NCBI RefSeq assembly: GCF_020829645.1
Contig: NZ_JAIVFS010000002.1
Location: 62,001 to 126,000 of the forward strand
DNA: 64,000 bases
Direction of reading: 5' to 3'
Origin: Nostoc mirabile CHAB5784
GTDB lineage: Bacteria > Cyanobacteriota > Cyanobacteriia > Cyanobacteriales > Nostocaceae
Made by a program: the position numbers and the translations under genes. Positions 51,070-61,755 of this stretch are shown in pieces (positions within the stretch are counted from its first letter, which is position 1; each line of letters begins with the position of its first letter). The notes below the pieces were generated by a model. It did not search any database. It was not told the DNA's origin and saw only the letters and a list, made by a program, of their open reading frames with translations.

Positions 51070-51110
51070 AGTCTTAAGAATCTCCTCGCCTAAAGGCCAG
51101 GAGAGTGTCA

Positions 51111-52070
51111 ATCAAATTTCTTCTCAAACTAAACGCCAAAGATTTTTGGCGGCAAAGTCTATGAATAGAACACACGGCAATACGCTTGGGTTAAGGAACG
51201 TAGATCCAAAGGGGCTTAAGGCAGGGTAACCCAACATTATCAAGGCTTTGTTGGGTAACGTTTAGTTTGAAATCAATATAATAGCTATATTCTCAATCAT
51301 AATCTTAAATTTAACTTACTAAATCCGTTAATTCGCTTAATGTTATAAGTTCAATCTATAAAGTAAAATATTGCTAATTAATAAATTATTTATCTTATAT
51401 TTATAAAATTAATATATAAATATATTATTTATTATTAAAAGCCATATACAAAATTATTAAAATCAATACTAAAAATATTATTTTCTAAAACTATAAATTT
51501 TTAAACAATAAAGTATTATCAATTTGAAAAATGTTAATTATAGATTCAAAAAGCAAAATTTTTATTATGACAGTAAGTGGGTGTGAATAAATAAAACTAT
51601 CTTAAGTAACGTAAAAGTATTTAAATAAGTTTGTAGTAAGCGGCTCTAGCTCTTTTTAAGGGCTTTAGTCTTCTCTATGAGACGCTACGCGTAGCAAGAT
51701 CCCTAAAGTATGCTACAAACCTTTAATTATTTATGCCGTCGTACTTAGCAGCTAATGACTAAGATCGCAGCTAAACAAACTCTTGTCTGCTCCAAAGTTC
51801 TGATGCTTGTAGCAAGTTTACTCGCAAACGTCTAGGTGGGAAACTGGCCCTAAAACCTGTCTTTGCACGGATTCAAAGCCTATCTGACTTGAAAGTGCTG
51901 TTAGCGGATAGCTATGGTTGAGCCAGTGCTGAGTAAAAATACTAGTCCCCAGCACCTGTTTTATGTGTTCTGGTGTATGCAGTTCATGACGGCTACTTTA
52001 CATTTACTTGTTAAATCGGCACGAAAAAATAATTTTTCTTAAAATAGAGAAAGATTAACTAATTTTGGTT
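51111..52070. other. AT-rich intergenic region before uvrC
   Basis: No gene is seen. A GTTGGGTAAC/GGGTAACCCAAC repeat lies at about 51186-51260, and 51290-51600 is extremely AT-rich. A GAGACGCTACGCGTAGC palindrome occurs near 51679. The uvrC promoter should lie in the right part. Confidence 0.55.
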
Positions 52071-53945
52071 GTGACAATATCTACTCAAATATTACCACTG
52101 GTTAAAGAGCCAGAACGACTGGAAAATCGTCTAGCCGAAATTCCATCGGAACCGGGGGTTTATTTCATGCGGGACAGTAGCGATCGCATTATATATATAG
52201 GTAAATCACGTAAGTTGCGATCACGTGTCCGTTCCTATTTCCGGGATGGCTACAACAAGAGTGAACGCATCGCCACGATGGTCAAGTTGGTAACAGAAAT
52301 TGAATTCATTGTCACTGATACCGAAGCCGAAGCGTTAGCGCTAGAAGCAAATTTGATCAAGCAGCACCAGCCATACTTTAACGTGCTGCTCAAAGATGAT
52401 AAAAAATATCCCTATCTCTGCATCACTTGGTCAGAAGATTATCCGCGAATTTTTATTACTCGTAAACGCCAATTCGGCAAAGAAAAGGATAAATTTTACG
52501 GGCCTTATACTGATGCTGGTCTTTTACGAGAAATTGTTCGCCTGTGCAAGCGGATCTTTCCACAGCGACAACGGCCTCAACCACTTTTCAAAGACCGTCC
52601 TTGCTTAAATTATGATTTAGGGCGTTGTCCGGGTGTATGTCAACAAATGATTTCACCAGAAGAATATCGCAAAATTGTGCAAAAAATAGCGATGGTCTTC
52701 CAAGGTCGAACTCAGGAACTGATTGAGATTTTGACTCAACAGATGAACGCAGCAGCTGAGAACTTGAATTTTGAGTCAGCAGCGCGGATTCGTGACCAAA
52801 TTTCTGGGTTAAAGTCGCTGACAGCCAATCAAAAAGTTTCCTTACCAGATGATACAGTTTCGCGGGATGCGATCGCACTGGCAGCCAACGAAGAATACGC
52901 CTGTATTCAACTATTCCAGATTCGCGCTGGGCAATTGGTAGGACGCTTGGCCTTTGTGGCGGATGCTCATGCAGAACCGGGAGCTATTTTACAACGAGCT
53001 TTAGAGGAACATTACCAAACTGCTGACTCAGTGGAAATACCTTTAGAAATTCTAGTACAGCATGATTTACCAGATAGCGAAATATTGGCGGATGTCTTAA
53101 CTCAACGTAAAGGGAAAAAAGTCACAATCTTGACTCCTTTGCGGCAAACTAAGGCAGAATTAATTGAGATGGTAGAGCGAAATGCCCAGTATGAATTGCA
53201 AAGAATGCAGAAATTAGGCGATCGCAACGACCAAGCAATGCAAGATTTAGCGGCTATTCTTGATTTACCAGATGTACCCCACCGCATCGAAGGTTATGAT
53301 ATTTCCCATATTCAAGGATCAAATGCAGTAGCTTCGCAAGTCGTGTTTATCGACGGTTTACCCGCTAAACAGCACTATCGCCACTACAAAATTAAAAATC
53401 CCACGGTGACGGCGGGACATTCAGATGATTTTGCTAGTCTTGCTGAAGTTATTGGGCGACGGTTCCGTAAGTATGGCGACGATCCACAGTTAGCACGTTT
53501 GGGTAATCCAGATTGGCCTGATTTAATCATGATCGATGGTGGTAAAGGTCAATTATCATCAGTTGTCGCCGTTTTGCAAGAGATGAATTTATTAGAAGAC
53601 TTGCGAGTTGTGAGTCTGGCGAAGCAGCGAGAAGAGATTTTTTTACCGGGAGAATCTAAACCCTTAACAACTGATTCAGAACAATCAGGGGTGCAGTTGT
53701 TGCGGCGGTTGCGGGATGAAGCGCACCGATTTGCAGTGACTTTTCATCGTCAGCAACGCAGTGATAAATTGAAGCGATCGCGTTTAGATGAAATTCCTGG
53801 CTTAGGACATCATCGACAAAAGCAGCTACTAGGGCATTTTCGCTCAGTTGATTATATTCGGCAAGCTGCACCCACACAACTTGCTGAGGTTCCGGGAATT
53901 GGCCCGCGTTTGGCTCAAGAAATTTACGATTATTTTCATCCTTAG
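52071..53945 (+). CDS. uvrC: Excinuclease ABC subunit C
   Basis: A 624-aa nuclease that makes both incisions in nucleotide excision repair. Domains in order: GIY-YIG ([20 protein letters not shown]), Cys-rich [17 protein letters not shown] segment for UvrB contact ([16 protein letters not shown]), RNase H-like endonuclease ([34 protein letters not shown]) and C-terminal helix-hairpin-helix repeats ([32 protein letters not shown]). The GTG at 52071 is preferred over a TTG two codons upstream. The stop codon TAG coincides with the left end of a family C MITE at 53944. Confidence 0.97.
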   Translation: MTISTQILPLVKEPERLENRLAEIPSEPGVYFMRDSSDRIIYIGKSRKLRSRVRSYFRDGYNKSERIATMVKLVTEIEFIVTDTEAEALALEANLIKQHQPYFNVLLKDDKKYPYLCITWSEDYPRIFITRKRQFGKEKDKFYGPYTDAGLLREIVRLCKRIFPQRQRPQPLFKDRPCLNYDLGRCPGVCQQMISPEEYRKIVQKIAMVFQGRTQELIEILTQQMNAAAENLNFESAARIRDQISGLKSLTANQKVSLPDDTVSRDAIALAANEEYACIQLFQIRAGQLVGRLAFVADAHAEPGAILQRALEEHYQTADSVEIPLEILVQHDLPDSEILADVLTQRKGKKVTILTPLRQTKAELIEMVERNAQYELQRMQKLGDRNDQAMQDLAAILDLPDVPHRIEGYDISHIQGSNAVASQVVFIDGLPAKQHYRHYKIKNPTVTAGHSDDFASLAEVIGRRFRKYGDDPQLARLGNPDWPDLIMIDGGKGQLSSVVAVLQEMNLLEDLRVVSLAKQREEIFLPGESKPLTTDSEQSGVQLLRRLRDEAHRFAVTFHRQQRSDKLKRSRLDEIPGLGHHRQKQLLGHFRSVDYIRQAAPTQLAEVPGIGPRLAQEIYDYFHP

Positions 53946-54357
53946 GACTTACGCACGGGTAACGGAAAACGTAGACGCTGCATCGGCAAGCCGTCCGGCT
54001 ACCACAGAGAAGCCAGTGCGCCCTTGCGGTTAAGTGTCAACTTAAGCTAAAAATAGCTTAACTGCTGGGCTGACTCAACCGCCTGGAACTAAAGTTCTTT
54101 GGCTTTTAGCTAAAGTCTACTGAAGTAGACTAAAGATTTTTGCGGATATTTAGTAATCAAAAGATTACTTTTGCTATTAGCAAGGAACTTAAGTTCCTTG
54201 CGGGACATAACTTTTACGTTAAGTTGACACGTATGAGCTTTTTCTGTGCCCCTACAGTATGGTCTATTTACGATCGCAGGATAATTAAGAAAAGCCTGAA
54301 AACTTCCTCAAAATAGGTAATGCACATCACGATGCATTTGTACAGTGCGTAAGTCCT
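53944..54357. mobile_element. MITE family C, copy 3, with a nested family G repeat
   Basis: Ends AGGACTTACGCACGGG and CAGTGCGTAAGTCCT are 414 bp apart because a family G repeat lies inside (54034-54255). The outer part shares AGAAGCCAGTGCGCCCTTGC with copy 1 at 30464. Nothing gene-like is seen up to 54804. Confidence 0.78.
54034..54255. repeat. Palindromic repeat family G, copy 3, nested
   Basis: Starts GTGTCAACTTAAGCTAA and ends TTAAGTTGACAC followed by the outer GTGCCCCTAC. Interior palindromes: AAGTCTACTGAAGTAGACT and GGAACTTAAGTTCC. Confidence 0.8.
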
Positions 54358-54804
54358 AGTTGACTAGTTTTAATGAAATTAGCTCACCACAATTTAATCT
54401 CATAAATCTTGCCAGCAAATATTAACTAAATCTTAAGATAGATATTTTGTGACTAAATATACAGTATTTTTCGGTGTTTAATTTTTGAATACAAGAACGG
54501 CTTATTTTGTATTTGTCTGAAAGGACTATAAATAAGGCTCTCTCAAGGTATTATTCATAGGGATCAGTAAATCTCTAAGCAGCATTTAATTAAAAAACAA
54601 TTTATGTATCTAAAGTAGGAGGGTAAAATCACCTAAATTTTAGGATAATATCCAAAGATATCAAAAACTTTTCAAATCTGAAATTTTGTTTAAAATAATC
54701 AGCCAATATTAAGACCGTTTGTTAACTTAGGTCAAACCAAAATTTTTGCTAGTTTCACTGGCAGTTTTCTCAAATAAAAAATATTTACAACCAGGGGTTT
54801 TAAA

Positions 54805-54984
54805 ATGCAGACAGTACAAAAAATTTACTGCCCAAATTGCGGCTGCCAAGCAGAACGCTATTACATTTATGATAGTCAATTAACTCGAACACAATGCCCT
54901 AGTTGTGACTATTTGATGATTAGTTGCACTCGCACTGGCAAAGTGATTGAGGCTTACGCACCAGGTATTTATGCACAGCGCTAG
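54805..54984 (+). CDS. Small zinc-ribbon protein
   Basis: A 59-aa protein starting MQTVQKIYCPNCGCQAERYY with CPNC and, 26 residues on, CPSC (RTQCPSCDYLMISC), a compact zinc ribbon. Small proteins of this type are widespread in cyanobacteria; some are annotated after PriA by similarity of the ribbon, without function. The stop is immediately followed by repeat H. Confidence 0.8.
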   Translation: MQTVQKIYCPNCGCQAERYYIYDSQLTRTQCPSCDYLMISCTRTGKVIEAYAPGIYAQR

Positions 54985-54985
54985 T

Positions 54986-55139
54986 AATTAAATAATTCGT
55001 AATTCGTAATTCGTAATGACGCTCGCGGACTCGCTAACGCTGCGCTAACGTAAATTTTGTTTTGTAATGGGGATTTAACCCCAACACAAAACTTGCTTTT
55101 TTATTGAACCGGGGGACTTAAACCCACGGAACTAGTTAA
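54986..55139. repeat. Repeat family H, copy 2 (inverted)
   Basis: Reverse complement of the repeat at 25465-25619, with TAATTCG heptamers at its left side and ACTAGTTAA at its right. Confidence 0.85.
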
Positions 55140-55209
55140 AAATTAAAAATTAGAGAACATGTTCTCTAATTTCTAATAATAAAGTTACTTATCAAGAATT
55201 TTGAACATT

Positions 55210-55680
55210 TCACAGGTTGTCTTTCTGTTGTTTAAATTGTTGCTGTCGTACCTGTTCTTGTAACCTCAATTCTTGCTGTTGTCTAATTTGTTGATCTTGT
55301 CTGAGTTGTTGCTGTTTTACTCTTTGTTGTTGCTGTCGTGTAAAGTCTTGCCATTGTCGTGTAAATTCTTGCTGTTGTAGTCTCAGTTGTTGCTGGCGTA
55401 TCAGTTCTTGCCGTTGTTGTGTAAATTGTTGCTGTTGTAGTCTCAGTTGTTGTTGTAGTTGTGGTTGCTGAAACTGTTGCTGAAGCAATGTTTCCTTAAA
55501 TTGCTCTTGTGTTCGCTGAGTTTGTTCCTCTTGTTGTCGTCTCATTCTTTCTTGAGAAGACTCAGGTATCTGAGGATTCGGCTGAATTATTTGTGCATAG
55601 GCAGGAAAATTAATCGATAAAGCTTTTGCAAGCATAATCAATAGTAGCCATGCTTTAACCATTAATAAGCGATTCAACAT
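55210..55680 (-). CDS. Exported Gln/Arg-rich low-complexity protein
   Basis: A 156-aa protein. The N-terminus is a signal peptide (MVKAWLLLIMLAKALSINFP, then AYAQ). The rest is almost only Gln, Arg, Glu and Leu in repeated blocks such as QQQLRLQQQEFTRQW, probably one long helix. The repetition suggests expansion of a codon-triplet pattern. Function is unknown; secretion is the only inference. Confidence 0.6.
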   Translation of the reverse strand: MLNRLLMVKAWLLLIMLAKALSINFPAYAQIIQPNPQIPESSQERMRRQQEEQTQRTQEQFKETLLQQQFQQPQLQQQLRLQQQQFTQQRQELIRQQQLRLQQQEFTRQWQDFTRQQQQRVKQQQLRQDQQIRQQQELRLQEQVRQQQFKQQKDNL

Positions 55681-55934
55681 GCAGTTATTTCCTCAATTAT
55701 TATAGGTTGGATTGAGCGATCGCTAAACCATTAAAATGTCAACATTATTTATAATTGCCCTATACATATAGCGCTTCTGGGTTGAGTAGGTACAGAACCC
55801 CACCCCCAACCCCCTCCCCGCAAGCGATGAGCTTGCTCTGATCTAACTCATTTGATTAGGAAAAGCTAGAATACATTTGTATTCTTTAGCCCATAAGTTC
55901 TCTAAATATTCAGTGCGTTGAGAATAGCTTCTTA

Positions 55935-56097
55935 GAGGATGTTTTAAAAGTCCTATTGTAGGTATCAAAACGTTCTAGATCCTCCTAAATCCCCCTTACA
56001 AAGGGGGACTTTGATTCCGGTTCCCCCCTTTTTAAGGGGGGTTAGGGGGGATCAATAAGTGCCTAAAATCACAGCCAAATACTTTTAAAACATCCTC
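55935..56097. mobile_element. MITE family B, copy 2
   Basis: A 163-bp element with ends GAGGATGTTTTAAAAGT and ACTTTTAAAACATCCTC, flanked by TTA on both sides (55932-55934 and 56098-56100). The interior matches copy 1 at 22702. The rest of 55681-56352 shows no gene. Confidence 0.92.
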
Positions 56098-56352
56098 TTA
56101 AATCAAGGTTATATTCAGTGCATTATTTTGATGCATAAAAATCTCATTTTTTAGATATTCATCTTAATTAAATTATACATTCATATTTTTTAGATGGGTT
56201 GTCGGATTTCCGTAATCCATGTATCTCCGGCGAGTAGGTTAAAGAAGGGATTTCAGGCGGTTTTACACCATAGATAAACAGAGATAATTCTCAGGATACA
56301 TTTGGGTTTATCTGCGGTTACATGTTTATTTCTAAAATTGACTGCAAGAGGT

Positions 56353-57447
56353 TTAATTCTTACTTGCTCTGAGTTGTCCACAAGCAGCATCAGCTTCTAA
56401 ACCACGGGAATAACGCACACTAACAGCAGTATTTTGCTGCTTAAGGACGTTGACAAATGCTTGAATGCGATCGCGGTTGGGGCGTTTGTAGTCTACTTCT
56501 TGGATGGGATTATAAGGAATCAAATTCACATGACTTTGAAATCCTCGCAGGCATTTTGACAGTTCCAATGCTTGTTCTGGCAAATCGTTGACACCAGCGA
56601 GGAGAACATATTCAAAGGTAACGCGGCGTCCAGTGATTTCCACATATTCTCGACATTCAGTCAGCAAATCTTCTAGAGGATAGGCGCGGGCGCTGGGGAT
56701 GAGTTTTTCCCGTAGTGCTTGGTTGGGTGCGTGGAGACTAACAGCGAGGGTGATTTGCAAATTGTTTTGCGCGAACTGACGGATGCGATCGCGAATCCCA
56801 ACTGTAGAAACTGTAAGCGATCGCTGCCCAATACCGACATCTTGATTCAGGGATTTTAGCGCTGCTAGGACATTCTCAGTATTCAATAACGGTTCACCCA
56901 GTCCCATAAACACCACATTGCTAACCCGTTGCTGAAAATCTTCTTGTACAGTTAACACCTGATCGACAATTTCATGCCGTGCTAGGTTCCGCTTAAAGCC
57001 TCCCTTACCAGTAGCGCAGAAATCACACGCCATTGGGCAACCCACCTGAGTAGAAACGCAAACTGTCAAACGGGATTTTGGGCCATCTCCCGCTTCTGCG
57101 AAGGTGGGGATGCCAACAGTTTCAATAATTTGATCGTCTGCTAATCGTAAAAGATATTTGACTGTGCCATCGGCAGCCACAGAGCGGTAATGTAAAGTTG
57201 AGCGCCCAATGGGGATTTCTGCTACTTCTTTCCGCCATTGCTTGGAGAAGACAGAAATATCAGCTAGCGATCGCACTCCCTTGTCATAGATCCATTCATG
57301 CAGCTGCTTTCCTCTGTAAGCAGGTTGTCCCTGTTGCTGCACCCAAGTGCTTAACTCTGCAAGAGAAGCACCGAGAAGGGGAGGAATTAATTCTGATTTT
57401 ACTGGGTTGTGTAACTCAACTTGAGATACAAGAGGCGTAGCAGACAT
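56353..57447 (-). CDS. rlmN: Dual-specificity 23S rRNA/tRNA methyltransferase RlmN
   Basis: A 364-aa radical-SAM enzyme that methylates C2 of A2503 in 23S rRNA and A37 in some tRNAs. [19 protein letters not shown] carries the CxxxCxxC cluster motif; [18 protein letters not shown] and [10 protein letters not shown] are family motifs. The C-terminal Cys of the catalytic pair is in ADAACGQL. Length is normal. It is transcribed alone. Confidence 0.97.
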   Translation of the reverse strand: MSATPLVSQVELHNPVKSELIPPLLGASLAELSTWVQQQGQPAYRGKQLHEWIYDKGVRSLADISVFSKQWRKEVAEIPIGRSTLHYRSVAADGTVKYLLRLADDQIIETVGIPTFAEAGDGPKSRLTVCVSTQVGCPMACDFCATGKGGFKRNLARHEIVDQVLTVQEDFQQRVSNVVFMGLGEPLLNTENVLAALKSLNQDVGIGQRSLTVSTVGIRDRIRQFAQNNLQITLAVSLHAPNQALREKLIPSARAYPLEDLLTECREYVEITGRRVTFEYVLLAGVNDLPEQALELSKCLRGFQSHVNLIPYNPIQEVDYKRPNRDRIQAFVNVLKQQNTAVSVRYSRGLEADAACGQLRASKN

Positions 57448-57525
57448 AAAAAATCAAGAGTTGATGTAGGATCTCTATCCTACACCTGCCAGATTAACTT
57501 AGTCTTGACTAAAGAAGACGGAGAA

Positions 57526-57879
57526 TTACCCAAAGGTTGTGCCGTTCCAGCCCCACATTGCCCCCTTAGCGTCTGCAAACTCTATATAAATTCGATTTTT
57601 CGGCACACCTAGAGTTTGGTTAATCTGCTGGCAAAAATCCTGACTCATTGCTGCGGTTTGATCTGGTTTCATTGTGCCAACACTCTTAATTTCAATATAG
57701 CAAACCGGGTCTGTATTCCCTGCAAAGGTCATGGGAATTTCTGACTCAAAAGCAGTCATTACATAGGATTCTGGTTTTCCCAAATGTTTTGCTAGCTTGG
57801 CTGATAAGTTTAAAAGCATTGATTCAATTTCAGCTTTTTCAGGAGCAGTTGCAGAAGTTTGCACTTTAATTAATGGCAT
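57526..57879 (-). CDS. MIF-like phenylpyruvate tautomerase-family protein
   Basis: A 117-aa MIF/tautomerase superfamily protein with the N-terminal catalytic Pro2 after Met removal (MPLIKVQTSATAPEKAEI). SYVMTAFESEIPMTFAGN and NQTLGVPKNRIYIEFADAKG complete the fold. It probably forms a trimer. The physiological substrate is unknown in bacteria. It is transcribed in the same direction as rlmN, with rlmN downstream. Confidence 0.9.
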   Translation of the reverse strand: MPLIKVQTSATAPEKAEIESMLLNLSAKLAKHLGKPESYVMTAFESEIPMTFAGNTDPVCYIEIKSVGTMKPDQTAAMSQDFCQQINQTLGVPKNRIYIEFADAKGAMWGWNGTTFG

Positions 57880-57984
57880 AATACCGAATTAGGATTTGGG
57901 ATTTTATTCACATTGTTAAGTTTATCGTTAGGTAGGGCAGGGGCAGGGGGCAGGGGGAGTTAGAAGTTCAAGCATTGGCTTAAA

Positions 57985-58290
57985 GACTCATTCATCCACC
58001 TCAGAACTCCGTTCATCCACCTCAGATACTCGTTCATCCACCTCAGAACTCCGTTCATCCACCTCAGAACTCCGTTCATCCACCTCAGATACTCGTTCAT
58101 CCACCTCAGAACTCTGTTCATCCACCTCAGATACTCGTTCATCCACCTCAGAACTCCGTTCATCCACCTCAGAACTCCGTTCATCCACCTCAGAACTCCG
58201 TTCATCCACCTCAGAACTCCGTTCATCCACCTCAGAGACTCATTCATCCACCTCAAAGACTCATTAACGGAGTTCAAAGACTCATTCATC
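57985..58290. repeat. 21-bp tandem array, about 13 units
   Basis: Consensus unit CTCAGAACTCCGTTCATCCAC, with a variant ATACTCG for AACTCCG that recurs at intervals, and degenerate outer units (AGACTCATTCATC). The period of 21 keeps frames open on the minus strand, but no start signal or family supports a protein. Same period as the array at 15011, different sequence. Confidence 0.93.
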
Positions 58291-58324
58291 TAGCTCAAAA
58301 TGCCCAATGCCCAATGCCCAGCAT

Positions 58325-59140
58325 TTAGTTATGAGATGAGCGAAATAGATGACTATGTTCGGGATGATATAAACGCGATCGCCCTTTATTTGCCGAGAGG
58401 GCTGGACTGATTATATAAAGTGTAGTGCGAATTAGTTTTTCTTTATGAGTGCAGTCTGCCATTTCATTCAGGGGGACAACCTTGATTTTTTCATCGGGCC
58501 ATCCGATGCGAAAGCAAATTGCAATGGGGGTTTCGGCTGGGTAATGTTCGAGTAGTTTGGCTTGGGCATTTTCGACGTGACGCGCACTTAGATATAAGCA
58601 GAGGCTAGCCTGATGTGCCGCCAGAGTGGCTAATTCTTCAGTGGCGGGGACTTCTGTACGTCCACTGATCCGGGTCAAAATGATGGTTTGGACTAAACCA
58701 GGGACAGTGAGTTCTACTTTGAGTTTGGCAGCTGCGGCTTGAAAGGCGCTGATACCTGGTATGACTTCAAAAGGGATATTTGCCTCTGCGAGGAGGTGCA
58801 TTTGCTCATGGATGGCGCTGTAGAGACTAGGATCGCCAGAATGGAGACGGACTAGAGATTTGTGTTGCGATCGCACCCGATCTATCATAATCGGCAAAAT
58901 CTCTTCTAAAGTCTGATTCGCAGTTCTAATGATCTCCGCATCTTTTCGGCAAAGTTCTAAAATCTGTTCGGGTACTAAAGAATCAGCAAATAAAATCACA
59001 TCAGCAACAGCCAGTAATTTCTGCGCCTTCACCGTCAATAAATCAGGATCTCCAGGGCCTGCTCCCACAATGTACACAGATGGTTCTATGGCATATAGTG
59101 TTTTTTTATAACTCAGATTTTCACTTTTAGAAGAAGACAC
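58325..59140 (-). CDS. cobM: Precorrin-4 C11-methyltransferase
   Basis: A 271-aa SAM-dependent methyltransferase of cobalamin synthesis. The tetrapyrrole methylase pattern is clear: VYIVGAGPGDPDLLTVKAQK, LVRLHSGDPSLYSAIHEQMH, FEVIPGISAFQAAAAKLKVE and TIILTRISGRTEVP. Nothing resembling a cobalamin riboswitch was recognised upstream. It follows lgt by about 200 bp on the same strand. Confidence 0.95.
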   Translation of the reverse strand: MSSSKSENLSYKKTLYAIEPSVYIVGAGPGDPDLLTVKAQKLLAVADVILFADSLVPEQILELCRKDAEIIRTANQTLEEILPIMIDRVRSQHKSLVRLHSGDPSLYSAIHEQMHLLAEANIPFEVIPGISAFQAAAAKLKVELTVPGLVQTIILTRISGRTEVPATEELATLAAHQASLCLYLSARHVENAQAKLLEHYPAETPIAICFRIGWPDEKIKVVPLNEMADCTHKEKLIRTTLYIISPALSANKGRSRLYHPEHSHLFRSSHN

Positions 59141-59238
59141 GGCAATCCCTCAAAAAACTTTTTTGATATTTTCTCAGTATCTTTCCGGATTTACCCTCTT
59201 TCCCTAGTAGAGAGTAATGGTAGATGCACCCTGGTTAA

Positions 59239-59268
59239 GCCCTAGAGAATACTCTGGGGCATTTTTTA
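59239..59268 (+). terminator. Hairpin with U-run between lgt and cobM
   Basis: GCCCTAGAG and CTCTGGGGC form a stem followed by ATTTTTTATTTTTT on the plus strand. The genes on both sides are on the minus strand, so its role there is unclear; it may block antisense transcription. Confidence 0.45.
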
Positions 59269-59346
59269 TTTTTTGGGCATTGGGAATTCGGCATTAGTTA
59301 TTCTTCTCCCCCTGCCCCCTGCCCCCTGCCCCCTGCCCCCTGCCCC

Positions 59347-60222
59347 TCATCCCCTCATCTCCCCATCTCCCTTCGGAGTAGGAACTACATCGGGTAAAGG
59401 GCGTTTAAGTAAGTAAAGCCAAGCTAATCCAAGTAATCCAAATAAAATTCCTAGACTACTGACTACTTGTGCTATCCGTAACGGCCCCAGCATCAAGCTA
59501 TCAGTGCGAAAACCTTCTATCCACAAGCGTCCTAAGCTGTAGGCTGGCCAGTAAATTAGAAACAGCGTGCCTACCTTCAAACGTGGCTTACCGGACAAAG
59601 ACCGGAAAAACAACGTTATGAGCAGCGCAAACACCGTTAAATCCCACAGAGATTCATAGAGGAAGGTGGGATGGAAGTAATCGAAACTTGCATACTCTAG
59701 AGGACGATGATCTGGGGGAATATACAGCTTCCAGGGTAAATTTGTAGGATCACCAAAAGCTTCAGAATTAAAGAAATTGCCCCAACGTCCGATCGCTTGC
59801 CCTAAAATCAGCGAAGGCGCTACTAAATCTGCCAGTTGCCAAAAAGAAACCTGCTTGATTTTGGCAAAGATTAACGCAGCCAAAACGCCACCAAGAATTG
59901 CTCCATGAATGGCAATACCTCCTTCCCAGATAGCAAAGATTTTTCCTGGAGTTGGGGCATATTTTGACCACTCAAAAAAAACGTAATATAGCCGTGCGCC
60001 AGGAATTGCCCCAATCAACAACCAAAAGAATAAATCGCCTAGCAACTCAGGATTAACATTACGGCGCTTTGCCAATTCCTGTGAAAGAATAACGCCAATT
60101 AACACTGCTGTGGCAATCAATAAGCCATACCAACGGATACTGAGTGGCCCTAATTTCACCAGAATCGGTCCTGGAGAAGTAAATTGAAACGCCAAGGGCA
60201 AGGTGGAAAAATCCAGTGCCAT
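59347..60222 (-). CDS. lgt: Prolipoprotein diacylglyceryl transferase
   Basis: A 291-aa multi-pass membrane enzyme that attaches diacylglycerol to the lipobox Cys of prolipoproteins. Conserved features: [43 protein letters not shown], the signature [20 protein letters not shown] and [11 protein letters not shown]. About seven membrane segments. The C-terminal residues run into CCCCTGC heptamer repeats just beyond the stop. Confidence 0.97.
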   Translation of the reverse strand: MALDFSTLPLAFQFTSPGPILVKLGPLSIRWYGLLIATAVLIGVILSQELAKRRNVNPELLGDLFFWLLIGAIPGARLYYVFFEWSKYAPTPGKIFAIWEGGIAIHGAILGGVLAALIFAKIKQVSFWQLADLVAPSLILGQAIGRWGNFFNSEAFGDPTNLPWKLYIPPDHRPLEYASFDYFHPTFLYESLWDLTVFALLITLFFRSLSGKPRLKVGTLFLIYWPAYSLGRLWIEGFRTDSLMLGPLRIAQVVSSLGILFGLLGLAWLYLLKRPLPDVVPTPKGDGEMRG

Positions 60223-60625
60223 GAAAAATTACCTAGAATAGTTCGTTAACTACCCGCGCACTTTGCTAAGTACGGAGTTTTTTGGGTGTCGAATGCTGGA
60301 ACTGTACTTAAATACTCCACAATTTCGTGGGGACACAAATAGAAATCCAGCATCCATATTTAGGAGTTTATAGCGGTTTTGTTTAACCTCACCCCCAACC
60401 CCTCTTCTTGCTAAGGAGAGGGGAGCGTTTGCTTTACTCGAATGCGGGGTGAGGTTCAGGCTATATTGCACCGTTATAGTTCCTAACGCCTAGTTGAGCA
60501 TAACTTGTACCAGCAAAACAATTGAGTAAAGCATCCTTACTCAGAGCGCAAGATGGTAAATTTGAGTAGGTTACACAAAAGAGCTTCGATATAATCACCT
60601 AAACAACTTTGATATATCTAAAATT
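60223..60625. other. Intergenic region with CCCCAACCCCTC/GAGAGGGG palindrome
   Basis: Between divergent lgt and coaD. A GGTTCAGGC/AACCTCACC repeat with CCTCTTC...GGAGAGGGGAG arms lies at 60387-60457. No gene is seen. Confidence 0.55.
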
Positions 60626-61177
60626 GTGATTGCTATTTATCCTGGTAGCTTCGACCCCATCACCTTGGGACACCTTGACCTCATCGGGCGCGGTAGTCGG
60701 CTGTTTGAGCGGGTAATTGTCGCTGTACTGCGGAACCCTAACAAAATGCCACTTTTTAGCGTGGAGCAACGGCTAGATCAGATCAGTCTTTCTACACAAC
60801 ATCTACCTAATATAGAAGTAGACAGCTTTGATGGTCTTACCGTCAACTATGCCCAAATGCGACAAGCACAAGTTTTGCTGCGGGGTTTACGGGCTGTGTC
60901 AGATTTTGAAGTGGAACTGCAAATGGCTCACACCAATAAAACTCTTTCTACCCAAATAGAAACAGTTTTTCTCGCAACCTCAAATGAGTATAGTTTTTTA
61001 AGTAGTAGTGTGGTAAAAGAGATTGCAAGGTTTGGTGGCTCTATCGATCATCTCGTTCCCCCACACATTGCCCTAGATATATACCAATGCTACAATCAGA
61101 ACTCTCCAATGTTGAACCCAATCTCACCGGAAGCAATCCCCCCCCTCAAGAGCATCTCGGTGGAGAGGGAAGCATAG
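60626..61177 (+). CDS. coaD: Phosphopantetheine adenylyltransferase
   Basis: A 183-aa enzyme of coenzyme A synthesis. The nucleotidyltransferase motif is [20 protein letters not shown] with the (T/H)xGH site, then [34 protein letters not shown] and the ISSS-like [20 protein letters not shown]. Translation starts at GTG. The last roughly 25 residues exceed the usual length of about 160 and are encoded in the overlap with the next gene. Confidence 0.96.
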   Translation: MIAIYPGSFDPITLGHLDLIGRGSRLFERVIVAVLRNPNKMPLFSVEQRLDQISLSTQHLPNIEVDSFDGLTVNYAQMRQAQVLLRGLRAVSDFEVELQMAHTNKTLSTQIETVFLATSNEYSFLSSSVVKEIARFGGSIDHLVPPHIALDIYQCYNQNSPMLNPISPEAIPPLKSISVEREA

Positions 61178-61755
61178 ATATTCAGCAGGAACTCAACCGT
61201 CTAGAGGAAATGGTTCTCTCTAGTCTCAGGATTCCTTTGACGGGACGCACTCTCATAGATGAAGAAAAGCTACTAGATCAGCTTGATTACATCCGGCTTG
61301 CTTTACCATCGCTTTTTCAAGAAGCAGCAGCTATCCTCAACCAAAAGGACGAAATTCTGCTGGAAGCGGAAGAGTATGGACAGCAGGTTGTTGAGGCCGC
61401 GCAAGCTAAAAGAGCGCAAATTTTAGCTGAAAGCGATATTATTCACCAGGCAGAACAAGAAGCTGAACAACTGCGGCGACAAGTGCAACAAGAGTGTGAG
61501 GGAATAATGCAAGAAACCCTCGCCGAGATTGAGCGTAAGCGGTATGCTTGTCAACAAGAGTTAGAGCAAATGAGGCAAACTGCGATCGCTCAGGCTCAAG
61601 AAATTGAAGATGGTGCTGATGCTTATGCTGATGGCATCCTGGAAAATATTGAGCAGGATCTCAAGCAGATGTTGCGAATTATCACCAACGGACGGCAACA
61701 ATTGCAAATTGATAACCTCACTCAGCGCAATTCACCTCCTGGTAAGAAAAAATAG
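61087..61755 (+). CDS. Coiled-coil protein overlapping coaD
   Basis: A 222-aa acidic helical protein in a different frame, beginning 91 bp inside coaD ([20 protein letters not shown]). From about residue 75 it is a long coiled coil rich in Ala, Glu and Gln ([40 protein letters not shown]), similar in style to ATP synthase b subunits or DivIVA/Wag-like proteins but without a membrane anchor. A conserved coaD neighbour in cyanobacteria as I recall. Function not assigned; a downstream start at 61201 (ATGGTTCTC is in frame near 61210) could shorten the overlap. Confidence 0.75.
   Translation: MLQSELSNVEPNLTGSNPPPQEHLGGEGSIDIQQELNRLEEMVLSSLRIPLTGRTLIDEEKLLDQLDYIRLALPSLFQEAAAILNQKDEILLEAEEYGQQVVEAAQAKRAQILAESDIIHQAEQEAEQLRRQVQQECEGIMQETLAEIERKRYACQQELEQMRQTAIAQAQEIEDGADAYADGILENIEQDLKQMLRIITNGRQQLQIDNLTQRNSPPGKKK

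Larger units (their letters stand above)
49520..51110. mobile_element. IS200/IS605-type element with divergent tnpA and decayed tnpB
   Basis: A Y1 transposase gene and a tnpB-like gene point away from each other. At the right end CTCGCCTAAAGGCCAGGAG forms the kind of stem-loop found at IS605 right ends (51078-51097). At the left, TGCACGGGTGTTC and nearby short palindromes mark the probable left end. Exact ends are inferred. Confidence 0.7.

Noticed and set aside
57960-58289. Tandem-repeat protein on the minus strand (WMNGVLR or VDERSSE repeats)
   Set aside because: Two different frames are equally open through the 21-bp array, there is no start signal, and codon choice simply follows the repeat.
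59141-59346. Cobalamin riboswitch upstream of cobM
   Set aside because: The gap is short and no B12-box-like sequence was recognised; cobM may be read from the lgt side.
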